Shown: positions 1-5,129, counted from the first letter of the stretch. The stretch is DNA of 5,129 bases from an uncultured Bacilli bacterium (GCA_944359735.1 CALVTA010000107.1:1-5129), one strand, 5' to 3'. A program made the numbers and translations. Notes: generated from the letters alone by a model not told the origin.

Positions 1-725
1 TTGTTAATGAATTATTTACAATAGAAGAATTTAAAGATGAAACTGAAAAATTAGATAACTTAATCAAAGATTTAGAAAAAAAGATAATATCAAATCAACA
101 AGCAGAACAATTAAATTTTACAGTTGATGATATATTACTTAAAAGAGATATGGACTACATTAACAAAATCAAATTACCACTTACTTATCATGCTTTTGAA
201 GATTGTTGGCCTGATTTAGATAGAGATGATAAAGCAGATATAGTAATGAGATATATTGATGATATTGAACTTGAAGAAATAAATAATATGTATGTTGTTA
301 AGAAAGTTAATTTTAGAAGTACTTTCTATGAAGATTTTAAGATGTTATTTAATCAAGGTTATATAGATTGTAAAAGAGAAATGATTATTGATTATAATGG
401 AATACAAACTTCAGTACCAGTAAGATATAGTGAATTTACTAGTATTAAAGATATAATGCAAAACTTTTATAGATTAAATGAATGCTATGAAGTTAATTTA
501 TATAAAGGTACATTTTATAAAGAAACTGAAAAATTAGATATTGGACCGATATTAAAAGATGAAGTACCAGTAAGAATATTCCCATTACAAAAAAATAATA
601 ATGGAGATAATAATTGGTTATCAATGGGAATGCTTGCTACAAAGAATAACCCAAATGATATAAAGGTAAATATTAGAGATGTATTTGAAACAATACCAGA
701 TAATGTTACCGAAGAAGATTTTTAA
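1..725 (+). CDS. Large serine recombinase, C-terminal part (5' end outside window)
   Basis: The reading frame is open from the left edge (first full codon at 3) to TAA at 723-725, giving 240 visible residues. The ATG at 150 lies inside the protein: the upstream codons read as protein continuous with the rest, and no ribosome binding site precedes that ATG. Residues ~7-29 form a charged helix (IEEFKDETEKLDNLIKDLEK) like the coiled-coil segment of large serine recombinases. It is followed by RDMDYINKIKLP, then FEDCWPDLDRDDKADIVMRY-IDDIEL (about 65-90), the usual 'W..L.r..K.eiv..yI..Iel' segment, then VNFRSTF and a late VRIFPL strand. Large serine recombinases integrate and excise mobile elements between attachment sites. 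The catalytic serine domain and zinc ribbon would lie upstream, so activity cannot be judged. The gene sits directly before an oriT/mobV unit, as expected for an integrative mobilizable element. Family assignment comes from recognising the C-terminal pattern, not from a search. Confidence 0.8.
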   Translation, partial: VNELFTIEEFKDETEKLDNLIKDLEKKIISNQQAEQLNFTVDDILLKRDMDYINKIKLPLTYHAFEDCWPDLDRDDKADIVMRYIDDIELEEINNMYVVKKVNFRSTFYEDFKMLFNQGYIDCKREMIIDYNGIQTSVPVRYSEFTSIKDIMQNFYRLNECYEVNLYKGTFYKETEKLDIGPILKDEVPVRIFPLQKNNNGDNNWLSMGMLATKNNPNDIKVNIRDVFETIPDNVTEEDF

Positions 726-743
726 AATGCGTGGCACGTTTTG

Positions 744-832
744 TTACGAAGTAAATGAAAGTGGCTATAGCAATTTAAAAATTAATACTTTATGTAGTTT
801 TAACTATTTACGAAGTTTATAATTATTACGAA
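744..832 (+). repeat. Three TTACGAA direct repeats (iteron-like)
   Basis: The heptamer TTACGAA occurs at 744-750, 808-814 and 826-832, the first two extended to TTACGAAGT. The last two are 18 bases apart and the first is 64 bases upstream. All lie on the distal side of the proposed nick hairpin. They could be accessory binding sites for the relaxase, the recombinase or a host factor. In such AT-rich DNA a heptamer with an internal CG appearing three times in 90 bases is unlikely to be noise, but function is not shown. Confidence 0.45.
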
Positions 833-867
833 ATAAAGTAAACGGATTCTAAGGTGTTAAACCTTAG
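786..867 (+). other. oriT: Putative oriT with MobV-type nick hairpin
   Basis: A perfect hairpin has arms CTAAGGT (849-855) and ACCTTAG (861-867) around the loop GTTAA. The loop junction reads GGTG/TTA, matching the TGTG/TTA-type nick context of MobV origins such as pMV158 as I remember it, so the expected cut lies between 856 and 857. Just upstream is a perfect 8-base inverted repeat, TACTTTAT (786-793) and ATAAAGTA (833-840), 39 bases apart. The pMV158 origin also uses ACTTTAT/ATAAAGT arms, though with a much shorter spacer. The site lies about 115 bases before the relaxase start, the normal arrangement for this family. Nick position and strand are inferred; the dyads are seen directly. Confidence 0.6.
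795..823 (+). promoter_or_regulatory. Possible mob promoter overlapping oriT
   Basis: A perfect -10 hexamer TATAAT lies at 818-823. With a 17-base spacer the -35 position would be TAGTTT (795-800), which matches TTGACA poorly. The placement inside the oriT repeats would let relaxase binding repress its own promoter, as is known for MobM of pMV158. AT-rich DNA yields TATAAT by chance, and the -35 is weak, so this is tentative. Transcription from here would include all three leader hairpins. Confidence 0.3.
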
Positions 868-873
868 CCTACT

Positions 874-903
874 GGATATTTTGTATGGAACGTACAAAAT
901 TCC
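874..903 (+). promoter_or_regulatory. Leader hairpin 2 of mob
   Basis: The perfect arms ATTTTGTA (878-885) and TACAAAAT (893-900) enclose a 7-base loop. The stem extends by GGA (874-876) with TCC (901-903) if T877 is bulged. There is no run of T after it, so it is not an ordinary terminator. It lies between the nick hairpin and the mob start and could be part of the oriT recognition structure in single-stranded DNA, or an RNA leader element. Confidence 0.5.
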
Positions 904-916
904 TAGGGGGTTAGAA

Positions 917-966
917 ATTTTGGATGACCAAAATGGTCACTTGAGTGGTCACTTCTAGAAAGGAGG
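917..966 (+). promoter_or_regulatory. Mob leader: alternative hairpins, TGGTCACTT repeats and strong RBS
   Basis: The arms ATTTTGG (917-923) and CCAAAAT (928-934) form a tight hairpin with a four-base loop. TGACC (925-929) can instead pair with GGTCA (935-939), so the two stems exclude each other. The nonamer TGGTCACTT occurs at 934-942 and 946-954, one turn-like 12-base period apart. A palindrome TTCTAGAA (953-960) runs into the ribosome binding site AAAGGAGG (959-966), six bases before the mob ATG. The layout suggests control of mob translation or an operator, and shows why the start at 973 is chosen. The regulatory role is inferred. Confidence 0.45.
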
Positions 967-972
967 AAATAA

Positions 973-2319
973 ATGTCAGAACTTGCTTATTCATTACATT
1001 TAGGTAGTGATAAGAATAGGAAAAATATATCTAAACAAAATGGGAAAAACAATTTAAGTGGAACAACTTCTTTACCTAATAATGCTATTCAAAATATAAG
1101 ACAATTATCAAAAGTGGATAAACATAATTATAGAAAATATGATAATGACCAAGACTTAATAGAAATAGTTAGAGGAACTTCTTCTCCACTTGATGATGTA
1201 AAAGAATTATATTTAAGTGAATTTGAAGAAGCAAGATTAGAATACAATTCTAAACAATCTAGACCTAGCCGTATGATAGATAATTATTTTGATAATGTAT
1301 CTAATAATGAGAAAAAGGATCTTGCTTGTGAAATTATTCTAGAACTTGGAGATAAAGAGTATTGGGATACTAAAGATGAAACATTTAAAAAGAAAATGTC
1401 AGAAGTTTATAAAAAACAAGTCGATGATTTAGAAATGCTTGTTCAAAATTTTAAAGTAGCTAGTGCTATAATTCATTATGATGAAACTAGTCCACATTTA
1501 CATATTGTTGGTGTTCCAATTAAATATAAGAATAAAAATGGTATGTCTAAACAAGTTGGTAAATCAGATGTGTTCACTAAAGAATCTTTAATCAGATTAC
1601 AAGATAAAATGAGAACTTTATGTATTGAAGAGTTCAATCAAGTTTATAGTTTAGATTCCACTTTAAAACAAAAGCAAAAAGGTAGAAATAGAGATATTTA
1701 TGTATCTGATATGGATAACTATATTGAAATGAAAAAACAGATTGAAAAGAATACTGAAAACTTAAAACTAGCCAATAAAAAATCTTCGAAATTAAAGCAA
1801 AACTCTAAAGATATAAAAGATAAAATTGATAAACTTAAAATATCTAAACTAAATAAAGATAATTATATTTTATCAAAAGAAGATAAAGATTCATTTATCG
1901 ATTTTATCGAACAAGTAGATAATACCAATAAAGAATATGATAAAATACAAACACTATCTAATACACTAATTAATGTCAACGAACAATTAAAAGATAAGAA
2001 TAATAAGATTAAAACTCTTACTGAAAATAATGAAGCACTTAATTTAAGAGTTAAGACTTTAAATGATACAATTAAAGGAAAAGATAATGAAATATCATTT
2101 TTAAAATCTAAATTTCATGACTTGAAAAATACTCTTGAATATTGGAAAGATAAGTTTGAAAAACTAATATCTTTCTTACATGATAAAATTCATAGTTGGT
2201 ATGATAAAGATGATAAATATATTGATGTTGTTAATGAAATGTATGAAGATAATGTTTTAGATGATGATGACATTGAAGAATTAGATTTAAGCAAAGAAAA
2301 AGATGATTATGAAAGATAA
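973..2319 (+). CDS. mobV: MobV-family relaxase (Mob/Pre plasmid recombination enzyme)
   Basis: This 448-residue protein should nick one strand at oriT, remain bound to the DNA end and pilot it into a recipient through a conjugation apparatus supplied by a helper element. The metal-binding signature is clear: IIHYDETSPHLHIVGVP at residues 166-182, with H168, H175 and H177 forming the histidine cluster of the HxDExxPHxH motif. HNYRKYDND (51-59) matches the HNxR motif of MobV enzymes, so H51 is the likely counterpart of the catalytic His22 of pMV158 MobM. GKSDVFTKESLIRLQDKMR (196-214) is also typical of the family. Residues ~250-400 are rich in Lys, Glu and Leu with heptad-like spacing, a likely coiled coil, and the last ~38 residues are strongly acidic. 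Length fits the family. The start has an excellent AAAGGAGG site six bases upstream. No coupling protein or mating-pore gene is in view, so transfer would depend on a helper. Alternative names in use are plasmid recombination protein, Pre and TnpZ-like. Confidence 0.93.
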   Translation: MSELAYSLHLGSDKNRKNISKQNGKNNLSGTTSLPNNAIQNIRQLSKVDKHNYRKYDNDQDLIEIVRGTSSPLDDVKELYLSEFEEARLEYNSKQSRPSRMIDNYFDNVSNNEKKDLACEIILELGDKEYWDTKDETFKKKMSEVYKKQVDDLEMLVQNFKVASAIIHYDETSPHLHIVGVPIKYKNKNGMSKQVGKSDVFTKESLIRLQDKMRTLCIEEFNQVYSLDSTLKQKQKGRNRDIYVSDMDNYIEMKKQIEKNTENLKLANKKSSKLKQNSKDIKDKIDKLKISKLNKDNYILSKEDKDSFIDFIEQVDNTNKEYDKIQTLSNTLINVNEQLKDKNNKIKTLTENNEALNLRVKTLNDTIKGKDNEISFLKSKFHDLKNTLEYWKDKFEKLISFLHDKIHSWYDKDDKYIDVVNEMYEDNVLDDDDIEELDLSKEKDDYER

Positions 2320-2329
2320 TTAGTAAGTA

Positions 2330-2358
2330 TGTTAAAAGTAGCTAAAATATGGTATAAT
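2330..2358 (+). promoter_or_regulatory. Extended -10 promoter for the cargo operon
   Basis: TATAAT at 2353-2358 is preceded by TGG (2350-2352), giving the extended -10 form TGnTATAAT. The -35 region is weak (TGTTAA at 2330-2335 with a 17-base spacer, or GTTAAA at 2331-2336 with 16), which extended -10 promoters tolerate. Transcription would begin near 2365, just before the ribosome binding site AGGAGA (2368-2373), so the leader is only about 17 bases. It lies in the 62-base gap after mob and would let the two downstream genes be expressed without the mobility genes. No terminator is visible between mob and this promoter. Confidence 0.6.
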
Positions 2359-2381
2359 TTACTTGTTAGGAGAATGTATTT

Positions 2382-2636
2382 ATGGATTTAGAAAAAGAAA
2401 TAAAAAAGATACAAGAACGAAATAAAAGAGTTGAATTAGATAAAGCATGGGAAACAAGTTGGACTAGAAGAATATGTATTATGATTTTAACTTATATAGT
2501 AGTTATTATATATTCATATGTCATAAGAAAATTTGATAATATATTTTTGAGTTCATTAGTACCGGTAATAGGTTTAACTTTATCTACTTTATCTTTAAAA
2601 TTAGTTAGAAAAATTTGGAAAAATAAAAATAAATAA
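2382..2636 (+). CDS. Small two-helix membrane protein of unknown function
   Basis: The product has 84 residues. A charged N-terminus (1-20, rich in Glu, Lys and Arg, probably helical) is followed by the motif KAWETSWTRR (21-30), a first membrane segment at about 31-48, a short loop with charged residues, and a second membrane segment at about 54-74 containing VPVIGLTLSTLSL, then a basic tail (WKNKNK). With two segments, both ends should be on the same side, probably cytoplasmic given the basic flanks. There is no signal-peptide cleavage site. I recognise the pattern 'KAWETSxTR ... hydrophobic ... VPxxGxxLSTLSL ... W' as a conserved family of small uncharacterised membrane proteins, but know no function. 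AGGAGA (2368-2373) stands eight bases before the ATG. The gene ends 14 bases before the helicase, so the two are almost certainly co-transcribed. It is too short for a holin-type assignment to be made on structure alone. Confidence 0.8.
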   Translation: MDLEKEIKKIQERNKRVELDKAWETSWTRRICIMILTYIVVIIYSYVIRKFDNIFLSSLVPVIGLTLSTLSLKLVRKIWKNKNK

Positions 2637-2650
2637 ATGGAGTTGATATA

Positions 2651-4981
2651 ATGGCTGTTGAATTATATAAACATAATGCATACGCTTATGAACAAATAGA
2701 AGAAAAATTAAAGACAAGTAACAGAACATGTGTTATTCATCCTACTGGCAGTGGTAAATCATTTATTGCAATTAAATGGTTATATGAAAATAGAAATAAG
2801 AAATGTTTGTTTCTTACATCTCAAAAACCTATCATAGATCAAATTATAAGACATATTGGAAGTTGTGGTTTAACACTAAATGATTTTCCAAATCTAAAAT
2901 TTGATTTATACCAAAATATAACAGAACAAGTTGCAAAAACATATTCTACTGATTGCATAGTTTTAGATGAATTTCATAGATGTGGTGCTCCAGAATGGGG
3001 TAAAGGATTAGATGTTTTATTAAATAATAATTCTAATGCTAAAGTTTTAGGATTTTCTGCAACACCAATAAGATATTTAGATGATTGTAGAAATATGGCT
3101 GAGGAATTATTTGATAATAATATTGCATCTCAAATATCTTTAGTTGAGGCAGTTGCAAAAGGTATTTTACCATTACCTACATATATAAACGCATTATATT
3201 CATTTGATGAAGATATACAAAGAATTCAAACAAAAATAAATAGATTAGCATCTGAAAGTGATAGAAAATTATTTCAAGAAAAATTCGATTCTGCAAAAAG
3301 ATTATTAGAAAAAAGTGAAGGCTTAGAGAGAGTGTTTTCTAAAAATATAACTAAATCAAACGGAAGATTTATTGTATTTTGTAGAGATGTAGAACACATG
3401 AATAGAATGATTGAGGAATCAAGAAATTGGTTTGGTGATGTAAATAGTAATATAGACATGTATAGCGTTATTTCTACAAATAAAGATTCTGATAATCGTA
3501 ATTCTATAGAAAGTTTTGAAACTTCAAATAATGATCATTTAAAATTATTATTTTGTGTAAATATGTTGAATGAAGGATTACACGTAAATGATATAGATGG
3601 TGTTATAATGCTTAGACCAACTATTTCTCCAATTATTTATTTACAACAGTTAGGTAGAGCACTCTCTGTTGGACATAATGAACACCCTTTAATTTTTGAT
3701 ATAGTAAATAATAGTTTAGGAATAAAAGATATAGATAAATTTTATGAGCAAGTTAAACGACAAATTCAAACAGGTACAAGCAATCCAGCAATATCTGGAT
3801 ATAAAGATATTGATATAGGAACTTTTAAAGTCATAGATGAAATGTCTTCAATGATTGATTTGTTTGATATTATAGATAAATCATTAACAAAAGAAACATA
3901 TGAAAATTCTAAAGCAAAAAAATTATATAATGATTTAATAGAATTAGGACATCAACCAAATAGAAATAATTCTAAGGAAGAATCATCTTTATATACTGCT
4001 TTAATTAGTCATGGTAGAGAATGGCTTACAGAAGAGCAACTTGATATTTTAAAACAAATGGGAATTTATATTCCTGAAAAATTGAGCCAAGAAGACTTAT
4101 CAGCAATTTTGTTCGAAGAATTAATGGAACTAGGACATCAACCTAGTCAAACAATCCCTGAAGAAAGTAATTTGTATAGTAGATTAGTGCAAAGAGGTGC
4201 TAAATACTTAACAGAAGAACAATTGCAAGAATTATCAAACTATGGTATTTATATTCCAAAAGCAATGACTCAAGATGAAAGAGGTAATCAATTGTTTAAT
4301 GAATTAGTTCAATTTGGACATCAACCTGCTAGAACAAGTAAGGATAAAGCTGAAGCAAATCTATATGGAAGATTACAAAGAAATGGTAGAGAATGGCTAA
4401 CAGATGAGCAATTACTGGAATTATCTAAATTAGGAATAAAATTACCAGAAACAAGGGACGAAAGTAGAGAATCCGAAGAATTCTTTAACGAATTAATTTT
4501 ATTAGGTCATCAGCCTAAAAAATCTAATCCAGATGAAACAAGTTTATACAGAAAATTACAACGTAGAGGTAGTACATTATTAACTCCAGAACAAAGAGAA
4601 AGGTTATCACAATTTGGTATAGCTGTACCTATTAAACTTGAAGAAAGTGATTATATTGAACAGGCGTTTTGTAGTTTAATCAATTTAGGACATTATCCAT
4701 CTGCAAGTGTTAAAGAGGAACATGCTTTATATATTAGAGTTTATAAATACAAAGATAAATTTTCAGAAGGACAAAAACAAATATTATCTTATTTAGGTTT
4801 TATTCCTGAAACAGAAGTAGTTGATATTAATCATATAACTCAATATGTTTTGACTAGATTAAATCAAGCGACCGAAAAAGGTAATGCAGAAATGATAAAT
4901 AATTACCAAAATATTTTAGGAATAATAAATCAAAAAAATAATGGATTAAATGGTGCAGAAAACAATCCACATCATTTATAA
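2651..4981 (+). CDS. SF2 DEAD/DEAH-type helicase with five C-terminal LGHQP repeats
   Basis: The 776-residue protein should be an ATP-driven DNA or RNA translocase of superfamily 2 (ResIII-like core). Motifs in order: Walker A HPTGSGKS (30-37), Ia FLTSQKP (54-60), Walker B/DExH as VLDEFHRCG (104-112), III FSATP (135-139), IV IVFCRD (241-246), V MLNEGLHVNDIDGVI (305-319) and VI QQLGRAL (332-338) with R336 as the likely arginine finger. A charged helical insert (about 186-230) lies between the two RecA-like lobes. Residues ~423-718 are five tandem repeats centred on LGHQP, resembling helicase-associated (HA) domains, a presumed nucleic-acid-binding array. The tail (about 720-776) has no recognised feature. 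No nuclease, methylase or primase motif is seen, so a restriction-enzyme R subunit is not supported. GGAG (2639-2642) sits eight bases before the ATG. Its partner gene upstream is the two-helix membrane protein. The role may be defence or element maintenance; neither is shown. Confidence 0.88.
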   Translation: MAVELYKHNAYAYEQIEEKLKTSNRTCVIHPTGSGKSFIAIKWLYENRNKKCLFLTSQKPIIDQIIRHIGSCGLTLNDFPNLKFDLYQNITEQVAKTYSTDCIVLDEFHRCGAPEWGKGLDVLLNNNSNAKVLGFSATPIRYLDDCRNMAEELFDNNIASQISLVEAVAKGILPLPTYINALYSFDEDIQRIQTKINRLASESDRKLFQEKFDSAKRLLEKSEGLERVFSKNITKSNGRFIVFCRDVEHMNRMIEESRNWFGDVNSNIDMYSVISTNKDSDNRNSIESFETSNNDHLKLLFCVNMLNEGLHVNDIDGVIMLRPTISPIIYLQQLGRALSVGHNEHPLIFDIVNNSLGIKDIDKFYEQVKRQIQTGTSNPAISGYKDIDIGTFKVIDEMSSMIDLFDIIDKSLTKETYENSKAKKLYNDLIELGHQPNRNNSKEESSLYTALISHGREWLTEEQLDILKQMGIYIPEKLSQEDLSAILFEELMELGHQPSQTIPEESNLYSRLVQRGAKYLTEEQLQELSNYGIYIPKAMTQDERGNQLFNELVQFGHQPARTSKDKAEANLYGRLQRNGREWLTDEQLLELSKLGIKLPETRDESRESEEFFNELILLGHQPKKSNPDETSLYRKLQRRGSTLLTPEQRERLSQFGIAVPIKLEESDYIEQAFCSLINLGHYPSASVKEEHALYIRVYKYKDKFSEGQKQILSYLGFIPETEVVDINHITQYVLTRLNQATEKGNAEMINNYQNILGIINQKNNGLNGAENNPHHL
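3917..4804 (+). repeat. Five tandem ~62-residue coding repeats in the helicase C-terminus
   Basis: The glycine of the LGHQP motif occurs at helicase residues 433, 495, 556, 619 and 680, a period of 61-63 residues. Approximate units are 423-485, 486-546, 547-608, 609-669 and 670-718. The shared pattern is LF.EL..LGHQP, a variable 8-13 residue loop, then E..LY.RL...G...LT.EQ...L...GI..P. Unit 1 through unit 4 keep HQP and LT.EQ; unit 5 has HYP and FSEGQ and is the most diverged. At DNA level the copies differ throughout, so they are old duplications kept by selection rather than recent slippage. The pattern is similar to Pfam helicase-associated domains (lG.wp....e..L..wl......Lt.eq...L..lGi), from memory. 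Confidence 0.85.
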
Positions 4982-5018
4982 TAAATTAAAAGAATATTAA
5001 GGGCTAGTACAGACTTAT

Positions 5019-5024
5019 TATAAT
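5019..5024 (+). promoter_or_regulatory. Possible -10 element after the helicase
   Basis: A perfect TATAAT stands between the helicase stop and the terminator. The best -35 candidate is TTAAGG (4997-5002) with a 16-base spacer, a three-of-six match. If used, it would give a transcript of only about 70 bases ending at the terminator, or drive a gene beyond the right edge. The local AT content makes chance occurrence likely. Confidence 0.22.
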
Positions 5025-5038
5025 ATATAAGGAATACT

Positions 5039-5083
5039 ATGCTCTTTTTTAGTGGTTCTTCGACATTAAAGGGTGCTGAGTAA
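5039..5083 (+). other. 14-codon open frame with RBS, overlapping a terminator stem
   Basis: ATG at 5039 is preceded by AAGGA (5029-5033) at five bases and encodes MLFFSGSSTLKGAE before TAA. Its last codons make up the left arm of the terminator and its stop codon lies in the terminator loop, which is the geometry of a leader peptide/attenuator. There is no run of one amino acid of the kind seen in classic attenuators. It may equally be a chance frame or the remnant start of a lost gene cut off by an insertion. Confidence 0.2.
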
Positions 5084-5102
5084 ATTTTCAGCATTCTTTT
5101 TT
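5068..5102 (+). terminator. Intrinsic terminator downstream of the helicase
   Basis: The arms GGGTGCTGA (5071-5079) and TCAGCATTC (5088-5096) pair over nine positions, two of them G-T wobbles, around an eight-base loop. AAA (5068-5070) before and TTT (5097-5099) after extend the stem, and the T run is 5097-5102. It faces the same way as the helicase and is the first plausible transcription end after it, about 90 bases past the stop codon. It would end the two-gene cargo transcript, and any transcript from the possible -10 at 5019-5024. Confidence 0.75.
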
Positions 5103-5129
5103 GCTGGTCTAAAAAGATTAGTAACAATT

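Larger units (their letters stand above)
726..972. other. Non-coding transfer/leader region between recombinase and mob
   Basis: No credible gene lies in these 247 bases. They hold, in order: an odd palindrome CGTGGCACG (730-738), three TTACGAA repeats (744-750, 808-814, 826-832), a palindrome GCTATAGC (764-771), a long-range inverted repeat TACTTTAT/ATAAAGTA (786-793 and 833-840), three hairpins (849-867, 874-903, 917-934), a direct repeat TGGTCACTT (934-942 and 946-954), a palindrome TTCTAGAA (953-960) and the mob ribosome binding site. This density of dyads directly before a MobV relaxase is what an oriT with overlapping mob control looks like. The region separates recombinase expression from mob expression, although no convincing terminator follows the recombinase stop. 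Confidence 0.7.
4982..5129. other. Tail region after the helicase
   Basis: The 148 bases hold no gene of normal size. They contain a TATAAT hexamer at 5019-5024, a 14-codon frame with a ribosome binding site (AAGGA 5029-5033, ATG 5039, TAA 5081-5083) and an intrinsic terminator whose stem begins inside that frame. GGTTCTTCGACATT (5054-5067) resembles the terminal inverted repeats of ISL3-family insertion sequences as I recall them, but the element would extend beyond the window. The last 26 bases show only a weak CTAA/TTAG dyad. Confidence 0.5.

Noticed and set aside
150..725. Start of a separate 191-residue gene at ATG 150
   Set aside because: The frame is open and protein-like from the left edge through 150, no ribosome binding site precedes this ATG, and the joined sequence matches a serine recombinase C-terminus.
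874..903. Intrinsic terminator before mob
   Set aside because: The stem is AT-rich and is followed by TAGGGGG rather than a run of T.
726..972. Riboswitch or tRNA gene in the intergenic region
   Set aside because: No cloverleaf, T-loop or known riboswitch core can be found. The dyads are short, separate and better explained by oriT and mob control.
973..2319. Plasmid replication initiator
   Set aside because: The HYDETSPHLH signature and the oriT-like region upstream identify a relaxase. There is no Rep-type motif or origin iteron array with a downstream AT-rich melting region.
3274..3459. Open frame of 61 codons on the - strand inside the helicase gene
   Set aside because: It lies wholly inside a well-supported gene, has no promoter or ribosome binding site of note, and its composition is the complement of AT-rich coding sequence.
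3917..4804. CRISPR array or recent DNA tandem repeat
   Set aside because: The ~186-base period is a protein repeat. The DNA copies differ at many positions and there are no short identical repeats with unique spacers.
2651..4981. Type I or III restriction enzyme R subunit
   Set aside because: Only the ResIII-like motor is shared. No PD-(D/E)xK nuclease motif is visible, the C-terminus is a repeat array, and no methylase or specificity gene is adjacent.
2382..5102. Toxin-antitoxin module
   Set aside because: The small protein has two membrane segments and could be toxic, but the 776-residue helicase does not look like an antitoxin and there is no autoregulatory DNA-binding domain.

Overview
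The window is very AT-rich, low-GC DNA. It has strong AGGAG-type ribosome binding sites, TAA at all three complete genes, TGG for tryptophan and no need for an alternative genetic code. This fits a Firmicutes/Bacillota-type host, probably a gut-associated Bacilli, Erysipelotrichia or Clostridia lineage. That assignment rests on composition and on the protein families recognised by eye; no search was run.

Layout from left to right, all genes on the + strand: (1) the C-terminal part of a large serine recombinase, cut by the left edge and ending at 725; (2) a 247-base non-coding stretch (726-972) dense in short repeats and hairpins, which looks like the origin of transfer plus the mob leader; (3) a complete MobV-family (Mob/Pre) relaxase, 973-2319; (4) a short gap with an extended -10 promoter, then an 84-residue two-helix membrane protein (2382-2636); (5) 14 bases later, a 776-residue superfamily 2 helicase (2651-4981) whose last ~300 residues are five tandem ~62-residue repeats built around LGHQP; (6) a 148-base tail with a good intrinsic terminator at 5068-5102 and a sequence that may be the end of another insertion element.

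The most economical reading is an integrative mobilizable element. The recombinase would excise and integrate it, and the relaxase would nick at the adjacent oriT so that a helper conjugation machine can export it. The last two genes look like a cargo operon with its own promoter, separate from the mobility genes. Recombinase plus MobV relaxase is the known logic of Tn4451-type elements (TnpX and TnpZ).

The least explained part is the cargo. The helicase has all recognisable SF2 motifs but no visible nuclease, methylase or primase domain. Its repeat array resembles the helicase-associated (HA) repeats of some bacterial helicases. The small membrane protein belongs to a type I recognise as conserved but cannot assign a function. 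A phage-defence or element-maintenance role is a hypothesis from position and architecture only.
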